A stretch of 64,000 bases of DNA from SKLM01 sp964575455 (lineage in GTDB: Bacteria > Chloroflexota > Anaerolineae > B4-G1). The notes beneath the pieces are model-generated. The model ran no database searches and was not told the DNA's origin. It worked only from the letters and a program-made list of their open reading frames with translations. Made by a program: the position numbers and the translations under genes. The stretch is taken from the NCBI GenBank assembly GCA_964575455.1, contig CAZNRX010000014.1, positions 5,796-69,795 of the forward strand, read 5' to 3'. Within the stretch, counting starts at the first letter, position 1, and each line of letters opens with the position of its first letter. Positions 31,443-39,716 of this stretch are shown in pieces.

Positions 31443-32254
31443 TGCATCTCCTCCCGAGCTCTCTCGGCCTGCTCCGGCGTGAGGGCCCTGCCGTGGAAGG
31501 TGTAGTCGTCCTCCACGAACGAGACGCCTTTGCCTTTGACGGTGTGGGCGATGATGGCCGAGGGTTGCCCCTCCACCTCTCGCACTCCCTGCAGCACGTC
31601 GATGAGGGCGCCGATGTCGTGTCCATCTACCTCCTCGACGTTCCAGCCAAAAGCGCGCCACTTGTCCGCGAAAGGCTCCAGGGCCATCTCGCGGCTGATG
31701 GGGCCTGTCTCCTGATACTTGTTGTGGTCGACGATAGCGACCAGGTTATGGGCGTTGAAGTGGGAGGCGGAGATGGCCGACTCCCAGATCTGGCCCTCCT
31801 GGCACTCCCCATCCCCCAGCAGGACGTAGACGCGGTAGTCGAGGTCGTTGAGTCGCCCGGCGATGACGTGCCCCAGGCCCACCGAGATGCCCTTGCCCAG
31901 GGAGCCGGACGTCATCTCAATGCCAGGCAGCGCATCCTGGATGGGGTGACCCTCGACGGGGCTGTTGATCTGACGCAGGGTCCACAGCCTCTCGCGGTCG
32001 AAGTAGCCGGCGTGAGCCAGCACAGCGTATAGGAGGGGGGCAGCGTGCCCCTTGCTCAGGATGAAGCGGTCGCGCGCGGGCCACTTGGGCTCGTCAGGGC
32101 GATGGCGCAGGACGCCGCCGAAGTAGAGGGCGGTGAGGATCTCGACGCAGGAGTAGGAGCTCGAGACGTGGCCCGAGGAGACGCGAGTGGTCATGTCGAG
32201 CACGTCGAGCCGCAGGTCTCTCGCTTTCTGGTTGAGTGTCTGTAGGTTCGCCAT
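31433..32254 (-). CDS. Transketolase N-terminal subunit
   Basis: 273 aa from the ATG at 32254 with AAGGAG upstream; the 10 extra codons would need a TTG start. Thiamine-diphosphate-binding domain: SSGHVSSSYSCVEI, FILSKGHAAPLLYAVL, and GDGECQEGQIWE followed by IVDHNKYQ (the GDG...N cofactor motif). Pairs with the C-terminal subunit whose gene overlaps its end. Feeds pentose-type phosphates into central metabolism, or handles a pathway-specific ketose phosphate. Confidence 0.93.
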   Translation of the reverse strand: MANLQTLNQKARDLRLDVLDMTTRVSSGHVSSSYSCVEILTALYFGGVLRHRPDEPKWPARDRFILSKGHAAPLLYAVLAHAGYFDRERLWTLRQINSPVEGHPIQDALPGIEMTSGSLGKGISVGLGHVIAGRLNDLDYRVYVLLGDGECQEGQIWESAISASHFNAHNLVAIVDHNKYQETGPISREMALEPFADKWRAFGWNVEEVDGHDIGALIDVLQGVREVEGQPSAIIAHTVKGKGVSFVEDDYTFHGRALTPEQAERAREEMQCS

Positions 32255-32285
32255 GTAGGGTCTCTTCTCCTTGGGGATGTCCAAT

Positions 32286-33263
32286 TCACTCTTCCGGAGC
32301 TTTCGGGAAGGTCAGGTCAAGAAACGCATCGACCTCGTCCGCCGTGGGAAGCGCGGGGATGACGCCCTGGGTGAGCGCGGTCAGCGCGCCGGCGGCGTTG
32401 GCGTAGCGGAGCGCGGACCGGACGCGCGCCGGCGTCAGCTCCTGCGGCCACTCGTCGATGGAGACGAGCTGCCGCAGCAGGCCGGCCACGAAGGCGTCGC
32501 CACAGCCGGTGGCGTCCACGGTCTCGACCTCGAAGGCGGGTACGTGGCCTCCGCCGGCAGCCACCTGGAAGGTGCTGCCCCCGGGGCCCAGCGTCACCAC
32601 GCATAGGCCAGGGCCACGCTCCAGCATGGCCTGGCTGCCTGTCTCCAGATCCACCGTCCCGGCGAGCAGCTCCAGCTCCGCTTCGTTGACCTTGAGCACG
32701 TCCACCTCGGGCAGGGTGGTCAGCACGCGCTCGCGCGCCTCCTCCCGCTCCCAAAGGTCGGGCCGGTAGTTGACGTCAAAGGAGATGAGCGCGCCCGCTC
32801 CTCGCGCAATCTCCAGAGCCTCCAGCGTTGCACTTTGACTCGGCTCCTGGATCAGGCTGATGGATCCGAAGTGGTACACTCGTGTCCCCTTCAGCAGCGC
32901 TCGATGGAGTTCGTCCGTGCGCAGGCGCATGTCGGCGCCGGGGTTGCGGTAGAAGAGGATGTCGTACGAGTTCGCGTCCGGCATGGCGATGAAGGCCATC
33001 CCGGTGCGAGCCTTATCGTCATATCGCACCCCACGGACGTCCACACCCTCTTGCCGCAGGACGTCGGCCAGATGGTGACCGAAAGCGTCGTTGCCCACCT
33101 TACCGATGAAGGCGCTTTCCATTCCAAGCCGTTTCGCGGCCACCGCCACGTTGGCCGGCGCGCCTCCGGGCTTAGGTCGGAAGGCCGATACCTCGGCCAG
33201 CTCCTTTCCCAGCTCCGAAGGAAACATATCGACGAGAAGCTCGCCTAGGCAGACAATGTCCAT
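32286..33263 (-). CDS. PfkB-family carbohydrate kinase (fructokinase-like)
   Basis: 325 aa. Begins MDIVCLGELLVDMFPSE; signature 1 GGAPANVAVAAKRLG (about 33-47) and signature 2 DATGCGDAFVAGLL with the catalytic Asp. The start and GGAPANVA resemble fructokinases and 2-keto-3-deoxygluconate kinases. Start has AAGAGGG. First enzyme gene after the GntR regulator, so its product is probably tied to the inducer. Confidence 0.9.
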   Translation of the reverse strand: MDIVCLGELLVDMFPSELGKELAEVSAFRPKPGGAPANVAVAAKRLGMESAFIGKVGNDAFGHHLADVLRQEGVDVRGVRYDDKARTGMAFIAMPDANSYDILFYRNPGADMRLRTDELHRALLKGTRVYHFGSISLIQEPSQSATLEALEIARGAGALISFDVNYRPDLWEREEARERVLTTLPEVDVLKVNEAELELLAGTVDLETGSQAMLERGPGLCVVTLGPGGSTFQVAAGGGHVPAFEVETVDATGCGDAFVAGLLRQLVSIDEWPQELTPARVRSALRYANAAGALTALTQGVIPALPTADEVDAFLDLTFPKAPEE

Positions 33264-33311
33264 CTGGGTTACCCTCTTCCCGACTGAATCATGCAGCGTG
33301 CGGCCTGCTGC

Positions 33312-34043
33312 TCATGGATGAAGTTCGTTGTGCAGAACATAGCGATCCGCTCGGTACGTGATGCGCAGGAACTCGATGGGCAGGTTCTGTCTTGAGTAGG
33401 AAACGCGTTCGATGTACAGAAGTGGATCTCGGTGCTGGATTGAGAGCATATGAGCCAGATCAGGAGGCGCTGCGATGGCTCGAATGGTCTGTTTGGCGCG
33501 CGACCAGCGGATGCCATGGTCATCGGCCAGAGCCTGACGAAGGGAGTGCAATGCGTAGTCGCCGTCGAGAATGCCGGGGCAGTAACGGTGGACGAGGTGG
33601 GATTCCTCCACGCTCATCGGCTCGCCGTCCGCCAGCCGGAGGCGCTTGAGATAGGCCAGTTCCTCACCGGGCTGGATGGCCAGCCTTTCGGCGATGTCCT
33701 CCGGCGCCGGGGTGAGCCTGGACGACAGGACTCTGGTGCCCGGCTCTATGCCCCGTCTCCGCATGTCGTCCGTGAAGCTGATGATGCGGATGAGGGCCTG
33801 CTCCACGGTCGGGTGGGCGACATAGGTGCCTCTTCCCTGCTCTCGATAGATGAAGCCCTCGTTGACCAGCATGTCGAGCGTCTGGCGCACCGTGGTTCGG
33901 CTGACCCGGTAGCTCTCCATGAGCTCTGGCTCTGTGGGGATCATCTCCCCCGGCTGCCACTCTCCCCTCCTGATCTTGCGCAGGAGGATGTCGTACAACT
34001 GCTGGTAGAGAGGTAGTTTACTTACCCGGCTCAGCGATGGCAC
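33312..34043 (-). CDS. GntR-family regulator, HutC subfamily (UTRA domain)
   Basis: 243 aa from a GTG at 34043 with AAGGGAG nine bases upstream. The N-terminal winged helix is PLYQQLYDILLRKIRRGEWQ then SYRVSRTTVRQTLDMLVNEG; residues about 80-243 form a UTRA ligand-binding domain. Effectors of this subfamily are often sugar phosphates or amino sugars. Its own promoter is followed by a palindrome that could be its operator. Heads the series PfkB - transketolase - SAF dehydrogenase - isomerase - epimerase. Confidence 0.92.
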   Translation of the reverse strand: MPSLSRVSKLPLYQQLYDILLRKIRRGEWQPGEMIPTEPELMESYRVSRTTVRQTLDMLVNEGFIYREQGRGTYVAHPTVEQALIRIISFTDDMRRRGIEPGTRVLSSRLTPAPEDIAERLAIQPGEELAYLKRLRLADGEPMSVEESHLVHRYCPGILDGDYALHSLRQALADDHGIRWSRAKQTIRAIAAPPDLAHMLSIQHRDPLLYIERVSYSRQNLPIEFLRITYRADRYVLHNELHP

Positions 34044-34116
34044 GCTAGCTTGCTCCCTTCGCAGGAGAGCCCCAGCCTCAGATGTGGATGACCCTGGCGG
34101 GACTCCGCACGTTGCT

Positions 34117-34136
34117 ACGTCATAAGGTCATGACGT
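34117..34136. promoter_or_regulatory. Putative GntR operator
   Basis: ACGTCAT-AAGGTC-ATGACGT, perfect 7-bp arms, lying just downstream of the predicted start of transcription of the GntR gene. Confidence 0.65.
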
Positions 34137-34149
34137 TATAACGCCTTAC

Positions 34150-34178
34150 AGTATATCATAGAAACTCTCGCGTGTCAA
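34150..34178 (-). promoter_or_regulatory. Consensus sigma70-type promoter for the GntR-headed operon
   Basis: On the minus strand: TTGACA, 17-bp spacer, TATACT, reading toward the GntR gene. Same boxes and spacing as the promoters at 25917-25945 and 59352-59380. Confidence 0.88.
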
Positions 34179-34202
34179 GGATTTCCTGTGCCCGGATCCC
34201 GC

Positions 34203-35447
34203 TCAACGCCGGGCAAGCGTGGCGCGGCGGACGATGGCCTCGTGGAGGAGGAACATCAGGAGGGAGGCTGCGACCAGGAAGGGGCCTACGATCTCCAGCC
34301 CCAGATTCTCCGCCAGCACACCGGCGAAGCCGGGGAGAAGCGCGATCCCCACGCTGCCGGCTGCCACCTGGAAGCCGATCACGTTCGGGGCGTGGCCGGC
34401 GCCCACCCGCTCCGGTGTGCTCGAGATCAGCGATGGGAAGAGGGGGGCCAATGAGAAGCCGACGAACGCCAGCCCCAGGAAGCTGGCAAGATCGGCCACG
34501 TTCCACCAGACGAGCCCGGATCCCAGCACGATGCCTACGATGCATAGGCGCAGCAGCGAGACGACCCCAATGCGGTCCGCCACGGGTCCCAAGACCAGGC
34601 GCCCGGCCGTGAGGCTGGCCCAGTAGATGCTGGTCCAGAGCCCGGCGGCGGCCGGGGCCACCCCTCGAGCCTCGGTGAAGAGGCTGTACGCCCACTGTCC
34701 GGCCGTGAACTGTACGCCGGTGTGCGTGATGAAGATGGCGATGCCGAGCCAGGCAAGCGGCAGGCGCAGGGTGTCTATGCTGCGCGCTATGCTGGGCGAA
34801 GCCTCCCGATCTGCCTCCCCTTCCGTCGTGCAGCTCGGAGGGGAGCGGGGTGCCGCCGTTGGTGCTGGCCCGCTGCCTTTCCACCGCTGCAACGTGAGCA
34901 CGAAGCAGACGGCGAGGAGCCCCTGGAGAAGCACGATGATGGCGTACCCCCAGCGCCACGACTGTCCCGCGTTGAGCAGGGCCGTCATCATGGCTGGCCC
35001 GATGGTGACCCCGATTCCAAAGGAGGCGTGCAGCCAGTTCATCTCTCTGGCGCCGTAGTTCGCGGCGACGTACATATTCATTCCAGCGTCCATGGCGCCG
35101 GCGCCTATCCCGACCAGCAGCCCAAACGGGACCATGGCCCACCACGTAGGCGCCAGAGCATATCCCAGCAGGCCCGCCGCCGACACGGCGCTGCTGAGCA
35201 CCAGAAACGACCCGAGACCGGTGAGAGAGACCAGACGCCCGCTGTTGAAGCTGACGAGGATGTAGCCGATGGTCACCGCTGTCAGGAGCGTTCCAAGTGC
35301 GTCGAGAGGCATGTCAAACGACCCTCGGATAGCTGGCCAGGCGACGCCCAGCACGCCGTTCGGCAGACCGAGAAGGATGAAGCTGAAATACGGGATTCCG
35401 ATGAGTGGGATAGACCGCATCCCAGCGTCGCGCTTCTCCGACGTCAT
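34203..35447 (-). CDS. MFS transporter
   Basis: 414 aa from the ATG at 35447 with GAGGAGG upstream, overlapping the dehydrogenase stop by 4 bp (ATGA). About 12 hydrophobic segments. The central cytoplasmic loop (around residues 195-225) is enriched in Pro/Ser, with C-rich DNA. Features such as FSFILLGLPNGVLGVAWPAI resemble the FucP/YbjJ-like sugar transporters. It probably moves a sugar or polyol handled by the two enzymes upstream. Confidence 0.88.
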   Translation of the reverse strand: MTSEKRDAGMRSIPLIGIPYFSFILLGLPNGVLGVAWPAIRGSFDMPLDALGTLLTAVTIGYILVSFNSGRLVSLTGLGSFLVLSSAVSAAGLLGYALAPTWWAMVPFGLLVGIGAGAMDAGMNMYVAANYGAREMNWLHASFGIGVTIGPAMMTALLNAGQSWRWGYAIIVLLQGLLAVCFVLTLQRWKGSGPAPTAAPRSPPSCTTEGEADREASPSIARSIDTLRLPLAWLGIAIFITHTGVQFTAGQWAYSLFTEARGVAPAAAGLWTSIYWASLTAGRLVLGPVADRIGVVSLLRLCIVGIVLGSGLVWWNVADLASFLGLAFVGFSLAPLFPSLISSTPERVGAGHAPNVIGFQVAAGSVGIALLPGFAGVLAENLGLEIVGPFLVAASLLMFLLHEAIVRRATLARR

Positions 35448-36715
35448 CTTCGGCCCTCCTCGGTGCTCAGGCGGCCGGGCCCGTCGTCCTGCAGCCTGTG
35501 GTATCGCTCCAGCACCAGGCATGCCAGGGGCTCGTCACCTTCAATGCCGCTCACGTCGGCCAGCGTTGCCTCGATTCCCTTGGCAGAGATGCGCTCCTGC
35601 AGTTGCACCGCCAGCGGGTCTCTGGGGTCGTCGAAACAGTAGCCGGCGGCGATGCCCCAGCTCAGCGCCTTCGGCGTCACATCCGCCTTCTCGGCTAGCC
35701 GCGCCCCGCCCACCAGGCGGTCCTCGGGGTGGAGCTTGCGGGCCGGGTCGCGGGCCAGGCGGAAGACCGTGTCGCCCAAGGCCCGGTTTGCGAAACGCCC
35801 CACAAGGTCCTCCACGTGGGCGCGCAAGGCGTCCGGGTCGAAGCCGTGTTCGGCGACCAGGCCCTGGGCCGCCTCGTGCAGGGCTTGGTCGAGGATGGGG
35901 CGGATCTGAGGATCCTCCAGGGCTTCGTAGCCATACCCGTGGCCCTTCTGATACCCCAGGTAGCCCAGCACGGCGTGGCCGGCGTTGTGAATGTAGAGCT
36001 TGCGATCCACGTAGGCCGAGAAGTCCTCGCGAGCTTCCAGACCCACGATGTCGGGAACCGGCCCCTTCAGACCCTCCTCGTCCACGGGCAGGACCTTGTA
36101 CGGCTCGACGACCACGAGGGTGGGATCCTTCTCCCGCACCTCTTCCGGCAGGATGGGTACCATACGGGCGATCACAGCCTCCACAAAGCCCACCTTCTCC
36201 TCCAGGTAGCGGGGGTAGGCGGCATCTTGGGTCCCCAACTCGGCCCTTTCCCCCTGAGGGAGGGCGGGGGGCAGGTGCTTCTGTACCAGGCCTCGCAGCA
36301 CCTGAGAGGCGTCCTTGAGGTTCTCACAGATGATCACGTTCAGTGGCGCGTCCACGTCCGCGTCCGCCCGACGGGCGACGCCCCGGGCGATGATGGGGGC
36401 CACCTGGGGCAGGGCACGCGTGCCGACCGCCGTGGCCAGGAGATCGGCGGTCACGATCTCGCGGGCCACGGCCTCCTCGTCACGGGCGTCGATGGCCCGC
36501 ACGTGGGCGATGGTCAGGTCCTGGCTGCGCTCGTTGTCCACGATGCGCAGGGTGTAGCTCCGCTGCTGGTTGAGGCGGTCCACCAGCCGCCGGTCGATCT
36601 CGACGAAGGTCACCTCGTAGCCCGACTCCGTGAAGAGCTGGCCCAGAAACCCCCGCCCGATATTGCCCGCGCCGAAGATCACGGCGCTTCGCCTGCGGCT
36701 CGGCTGCCCCATCAT
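35444..36715 (-). CDS. mtlD: Mannitol-1-phosphate 5-dehydrogenase family protein
   Basis: 423 aa, longer than E. coli MtlD (382). Rossmann start AVIFGAGNIGRGFLGQLFTE (11-30), PLNVIICENLKDAS, and KLYIHNAGHAVLGYLGY with Lys239, Asn244 and His247, the catalytic set of polyol-specific long-chain dehydrogenases. Oxidises a polyol phosphate to a ketose phosphate with NAD. Residues about 149-165 (LPPALPQGERAELGTQD) look like an in-frame GC-rich repeat insertion, which explains part of the extra length. ATG has AGGAGG. Overlaps both neighbours by 4 bp, so the trio is one translational unit. Confidence 0.85.
   Translation of the reverse strand: MMGQPSRRRSAVIFGAGNIGRGFLGQLFTESGYEVTFVEIDRRLVDRLNQQRSYTLRIVDNERSQDLTIAHVRAIDARDEEAVAREIVTADLLATAVGTRALPQVAPIIARGVARRADADVDAPLNVIICENLKDASQVLRGLVQKHLPPALPQGERAELGTQDAAYPRYLEEKVGFVEAVIARMVPILPEEVREKDPTLVVVEPYKVLPVDEEGLKGPVPDIVGLEAREDFSAYVDRKLYIHNAGHAVLGYLGYQKGHGYGYEALEDPQIRPILDQALHEAAQGLVAEHGFDPDALRAHVEDLVGRFANRALGDTVFRLARDPARKLHPEDRLVGGARLAEKADVTPKALSWGIAAGYCFDDPRDPLAVQLQERISAKGIEATLADVSGIEGDEPLACLVLERYHRLQDDGPGRLSTEEGRR
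36244..36271. repeat. C-rich/G-rich palindromic segment inside mtlD-like gene (family C)
   Basis: CCCTTTCCCCCTGAGGGAGGGCGGGG lies in frame and encodes the extra residues around 149-160 of the dehydrogenase. It resembles the intergenic C-rich palindromes of the window. Confidence 0.5.
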
Positions 36716-38022
36716 GGCACCTCCTTGGTCACGAGCTGGATGATGCCCCGCTTGCCGTTGATCAGCCAGGTGGGGTCCTCGGCGGCCAGCGCCTCCGCCT
36801 GCCCGGGCTTCAGCCCCACCATGATCTCCCCTTTCAGCGTGCGCAGCACCAGGAACGGCGCGGGGAAGTCGTCGGCCACGTCCTCCAGGCGCGCGGTGTG
36901 TGGCCAGTGGCGGTCGCCCAGCAGCCGCCGATAGTTGACGTCCCCTTTCAGGATGACCAGGGGCGACTGCGTCGACCCGTCGGCGGACGCAAGCTCCGCC
37001 CGCAGCGATGGTACCATCTGGCGGAACGTGAGGCAGCTCGTCCAGAAGGGGTGATCCTTGAGGACGAGCCGCCCCGCTGCCAGGTGCTCGCGCAGCCGTG
37101 TGCCCAGCGCTCGCACGCGCGCGTCGGGCGCTGTTCGCAGCAGGGCCTCCGTGGTCCGGACGTCCTTGGGCATGGCGTCGGAGACGAAGAAGGGGCGATC
37201 CTTGAGATGGAAGACCACCTCCCGCGCCATGTCCTGCACGAGCATGGCGTCGGCCAGGACCATGTCGAAGAGCAGGTCCAGGCCCACATTGTCGTTGATG
37301 AAGTCCACCCGCGGCAAGCCACGGTCCAGCCGCTCCATGACCTCGTCCGTGTGGTCGATGAGGATGTGACGTCGCTGCTCCTCAGTGGCCAGGCCTTCGG
37401 AGGCCCGCATGTTCACGGTGATGTTGCTGAGGTCGGCGCGGTTGCCCCACAGACAGGCGTGCAACAGGCGGCTTGCGCGCCTCTCGGCCGCACTCGTCCC
37501 TGCGTCACCAGGCTGCGCCCGAGGCGGCTGCCAAAGCGACTGCGTCACCTCGCTCTCGGTCAGCACACCCACGGCCTTCGCCTCCTGCTGCCGCTTCTGC
37601 TTTCCAAAGGGGTCGTGTCCCTCCCACGGTCCGGGCTGGAAGTAGCGCACCGCCTCCAGCAGGCGGCGGTAGAAGAAGGTCTCGGCGAAGTACCAGGGCA
37701 CCTCCAGCCAGGTCCTGTTCCGGTAGGCGGCTAACGCCTGGTTCCAGAAGAGGACATCCGGGGCCTCCTCTCGCAGCGGCTGCATGGGTTCCGAGGCGAT
37801 CTCCTGTCGAAAGGCCTCCAGCGCCTCCACGATGGGCCGCGGGTAGTCGTTGTCCTCAGTGACGCGGCGGATGATCTGCGGCTTGCGCTCGACGATGGTG
37901 AAGCGCGCGAAGGATTCTGGCTCAGAGGTCATCAGCGGCGGCGGGAGGTCAGCGTCGTGGCGCGGTGGTCCCGAGTTGATGATTTCCTCTAGCTGTTCCT
38001 GCTTGGTTAGGTTCCCTGTCAT
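36712..38022 (-). CDS. DUF89/ARMT1-family damage-control phosphatase-like protein
   Basis: 436 aa. Metal-dependent DUF89 proteins hydrolyse small phosphometabolites such as fructose 1-phosphate and fructose 6-phosphate, and are proposed to remove harmful sugar phosphates. The conserved DFINDNVGLDLLFDMVLAD (240-258, Asp/Asn metal cluster), SDAMPKDV and LKGDVNYRRLLGD match the ARMT1-type subgroup. Start has GGAGG. Its stop overlaps the mannitol-1-phosphate dehydrogenase start by 4 bp, linking it to polyol or ketose phosphates. Confidence 0.87.
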   Translation of the reverse strand: MTGNLTKQEQLEEIINSGPPRHDADLPPPLMTSEPESFARFTIVERKPQIIRRVTEDNDYPRPIVEALEAFRQEIASEPMQPLREEAPDVLFWNQALAAYRNRTWLEVPWYFAETFFYRRLLEAVRYFQPGPWEGHDPFGKQKRQQEAKAVGVLTESEVTQSLWQPPRAQPGDAGTSAAERRASRLLHACLWGNRADLSNITVNMRASEGLATEEQRRHILIDHTDEVMERLDRGLPRVDFINDNVGLDLLFDMVLADAMLVQDMAREVVFHLKDRPFFVSDAMPKDVRTTEALLRTAPDARVRALGTRLREHLAAGRLVLKDHPFWTSCLTFRQMVPSLRAELASADGSTQSPLVILKGDVNYRRLLGDRHWPHTARLEDVADDFPAPFLVLRTLKGEIMVGLKPGQAEALAAEDPTWLINGKRGIIQLVTKEVP

Positions 38023-38065
38023 TATCGTCCTCCATGGAAGGAAGTGGCGCTACGCGCGTGCTGTG

Positions 38066-38100
38066 GCGCTACTCCGTTTCTCTTCGTAGCGCACTACGAG
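38066..38100. repeat. Dispersed hairpin repeat (family B, GCGCTAC subtype)
   Basis: GCGCTAC-TCCGTTTCTCTTC-GTAGCGC then GCACTACGAG, directly after the FGGY kinase stop. Confidence 0.85.
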
Positions 38101-38101
38101 C

Positions 38102-39643
38102 TTACCGGTGTGCGGATGGAAGGTCTCTCAGGTAGTCGCCCATCAGCGGCCAGAGCTGTCTGTACCTCTCGAACCAGCTCTCGTAATGCGCCCGCTGCTG
38201 CGGATCTGGCTCGAAGGTCCGCTCCAGGCTGACCATGGCTGCGACACCGTCCTCGTGAGCATGGAATGTCCCATTCCCGACGCCGGCGATGATGGCTGCG
38301 CCCAGGGCGCCCGCCTCGGTGGTCCTGGGGCGAACGAACGGCCGACCCAGTATGTCGGCGCACACCTGGACCCACGCGTCGGACTTGCTGCCGCCGCCCA
38401 CCGCTCGGTACTCCGCAATCTCGATGCCGGTCGGGGGGAGCGACTCGACGCACTCCCGCAGGTAGAACGTGGTCCCTTCGAGAATGCCCTTCAGGATGTT
38501 CCCTCTCGACGTCTCAAGGTGCAAGCCGGCGATGACGCCACAGGAGTCCGAGATGAACGCCGGAGGCCCGGTGACTGTGAAGTGCGGCAGGACGATGATG
38601 CCGCTTGGGCCGTCTGGGATCTCCGCGAAGAGGTCGTCGTAGACGTCCTTTCCCCTCTCTTGCGCCCGTCGGTGCTCGGCCGCGGCGAACGCGTCCCTGA
38701 ACCACTTGACGATGGAGCCGCCCTGGTTGTAGATGAAGCTGACGTACTTGCCCGGCACGGCGTGATGCTCCGTGTTCAGGCCCCGCTCGATCATGGCGGT
38801 GGGTTCGCGGCGAGCACCTTCACGGCGGTCGCTGCGCACGCTGAACACAGGCGTGATGCATATGAACGTGCCCATGCCGTAGACGGCGCGCCCCTCCTCG
38901 ATCACGCCGCAGCCCACGGCATTGGCGCATTGATCGTGCGTGCCGTTGACGATAGGGAGGTTCGGTGGGAGTCCGAGCTCGTCCGCCATGCGGTCGGACA
39001 CCGTGCCGATCACCGTCCCGGAGGGCGCGGTTTCTGGCAGCTTGGAGCGATCGAGCCCGGCGGCTCTGATAAGCTCGTCCGACCAGTCCTCTTGGTCGAT
39101 ATCGAACAGCAGCGTCCGATTCGCCAGCGAATAGTCCACAACAGCGTCTGCGCCAAGCATGAAGCCGACGAAACTGCTCCAGAGGAGAAACTTATGCGTC
39201 CGCTCATAGAGGTCGGGTTGATGCTCCTTGATCCACTTCAGTTTCGTCAGCCCGTAGTGGTTTCCAAGCGTGTTCCCGTTGATTCGGTAGAGACGTTCGT
39301 CAGGGAGGGCGCTTTCGAGATCCGCCACATACTCCTGCCCCCGCACGTCGAAGTTCAGGATGGAGGGGCCGAGCACCTGGCGGTCCTCCGTCACAGGGAC
39401 CATCGCTTCGCCAAGGGATGATATGGCGAGCGCTTTGATCGGATCCGAGCCGGAGCTGGATGCGACCTCCCGGATGGTTGCCTTCACCTTGTCCCATACC
39501 TCGACTGCATCCAGCTGCGCCCACCCTGGATGGGGCGCCCGGAAATCGTACTCGTCGTAGGCGGACGCAAGCCGATGTCCCTCCTCGGAGAATACGGCGG
39601 CTTTGCAGCCTGTCGTGCCTACGTCTATGCCAAGAAGACTCAT
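38102..39643 (-). CDS. FGGY-family carbohydrate kinase
   Basis: 513 aa. N-terminal phosphate loop MSLLGIDVGTTGCKAAVFSE, catalytic Asp in VNGTHDQCANAVGCG, and ADP-site AVGGGSKSDAWVQVCADILG. More divergent than the xylulokinase at 6447 and lacking its TGQMHGLV motif (here ALAISSLGEAMVPV), so a different polyol or ketose substrate, such as erythritol, ribulose or glycerol-like compounds, is likely. Start has AAAGGAGG. Follows the class II aldolase gene by 73 bp. Confidence 0.88.
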   Translation of the reverse strand: MSLLGIDVGTTGCKAAVFSEEGHRLASAYDEYDFRAPHPGWAQLDAVEVWDKVKATIREVASSSGSDPIKALAISSLGEAMVPVTEDRQVLGPSILNFDVRGQEYVADLESALPDERLYRINGNTLGNHYGLTKLKWIKEHQPDLYERTHKFLLWSSFVGFMLGADAVVDYSLANRTLLFDIDQEDWSDELIRAAGLDRSKLPETAPSGTVIGTVSDRMADELGLPPNLPIVNGTHDQCANAVGCGVIEEGRAVYGMGTFICITPVFSVRSDRREGARREPTAMIERGLNTEHHAVPGKYVSFIYNQGGSIVKWFRDAFAAAEHRRAQERGKDVYDDLFAEIPDGPSGIIVLPHFTVTGPPAFISDSCGVIAGLHLETSRGNILKGILEGTTFYLRECVESLPPTGIEIAEYRAVGGGSKSDAWVQVCADILGRPFVRPRTTEAGALGAAIIAGVGNGTFHAHEDGVAAMVSLERTFEPDPQQRAHYESWFERYRQLWPLMGDYLRDLPSAHR

Positions 39644-39672
39644 TCTGCTCCTCCTTTGAGCGCGAGATGCCG

Positions 39673-39708
39673 GCGCTACTCCGTTTCTCTGCGTAGCGCA
39701 CTACGATC
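39673..39708. repeat. Dispersed hairpin repeat (family B, GCGCTAC subtype)
   Basis: GCGCTAC-TCCGTTTCTCTGC-GTAGCGC then GCACTACGA, between the FGGY kinase and aldolase genes. Confidence 0.85.
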
Positions 39709-39716
39709 GGGTGGTG

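Noticed and set aside
32293..32311. CTTCCGGAGCTTTCGGGAAG as another copy of the palindrome at 63582-63620
   Set aside because: Only about 12 bases match and the stem is imperfect; it encodes the ordinary C-terminus of the PfkB kinase and may be chance.
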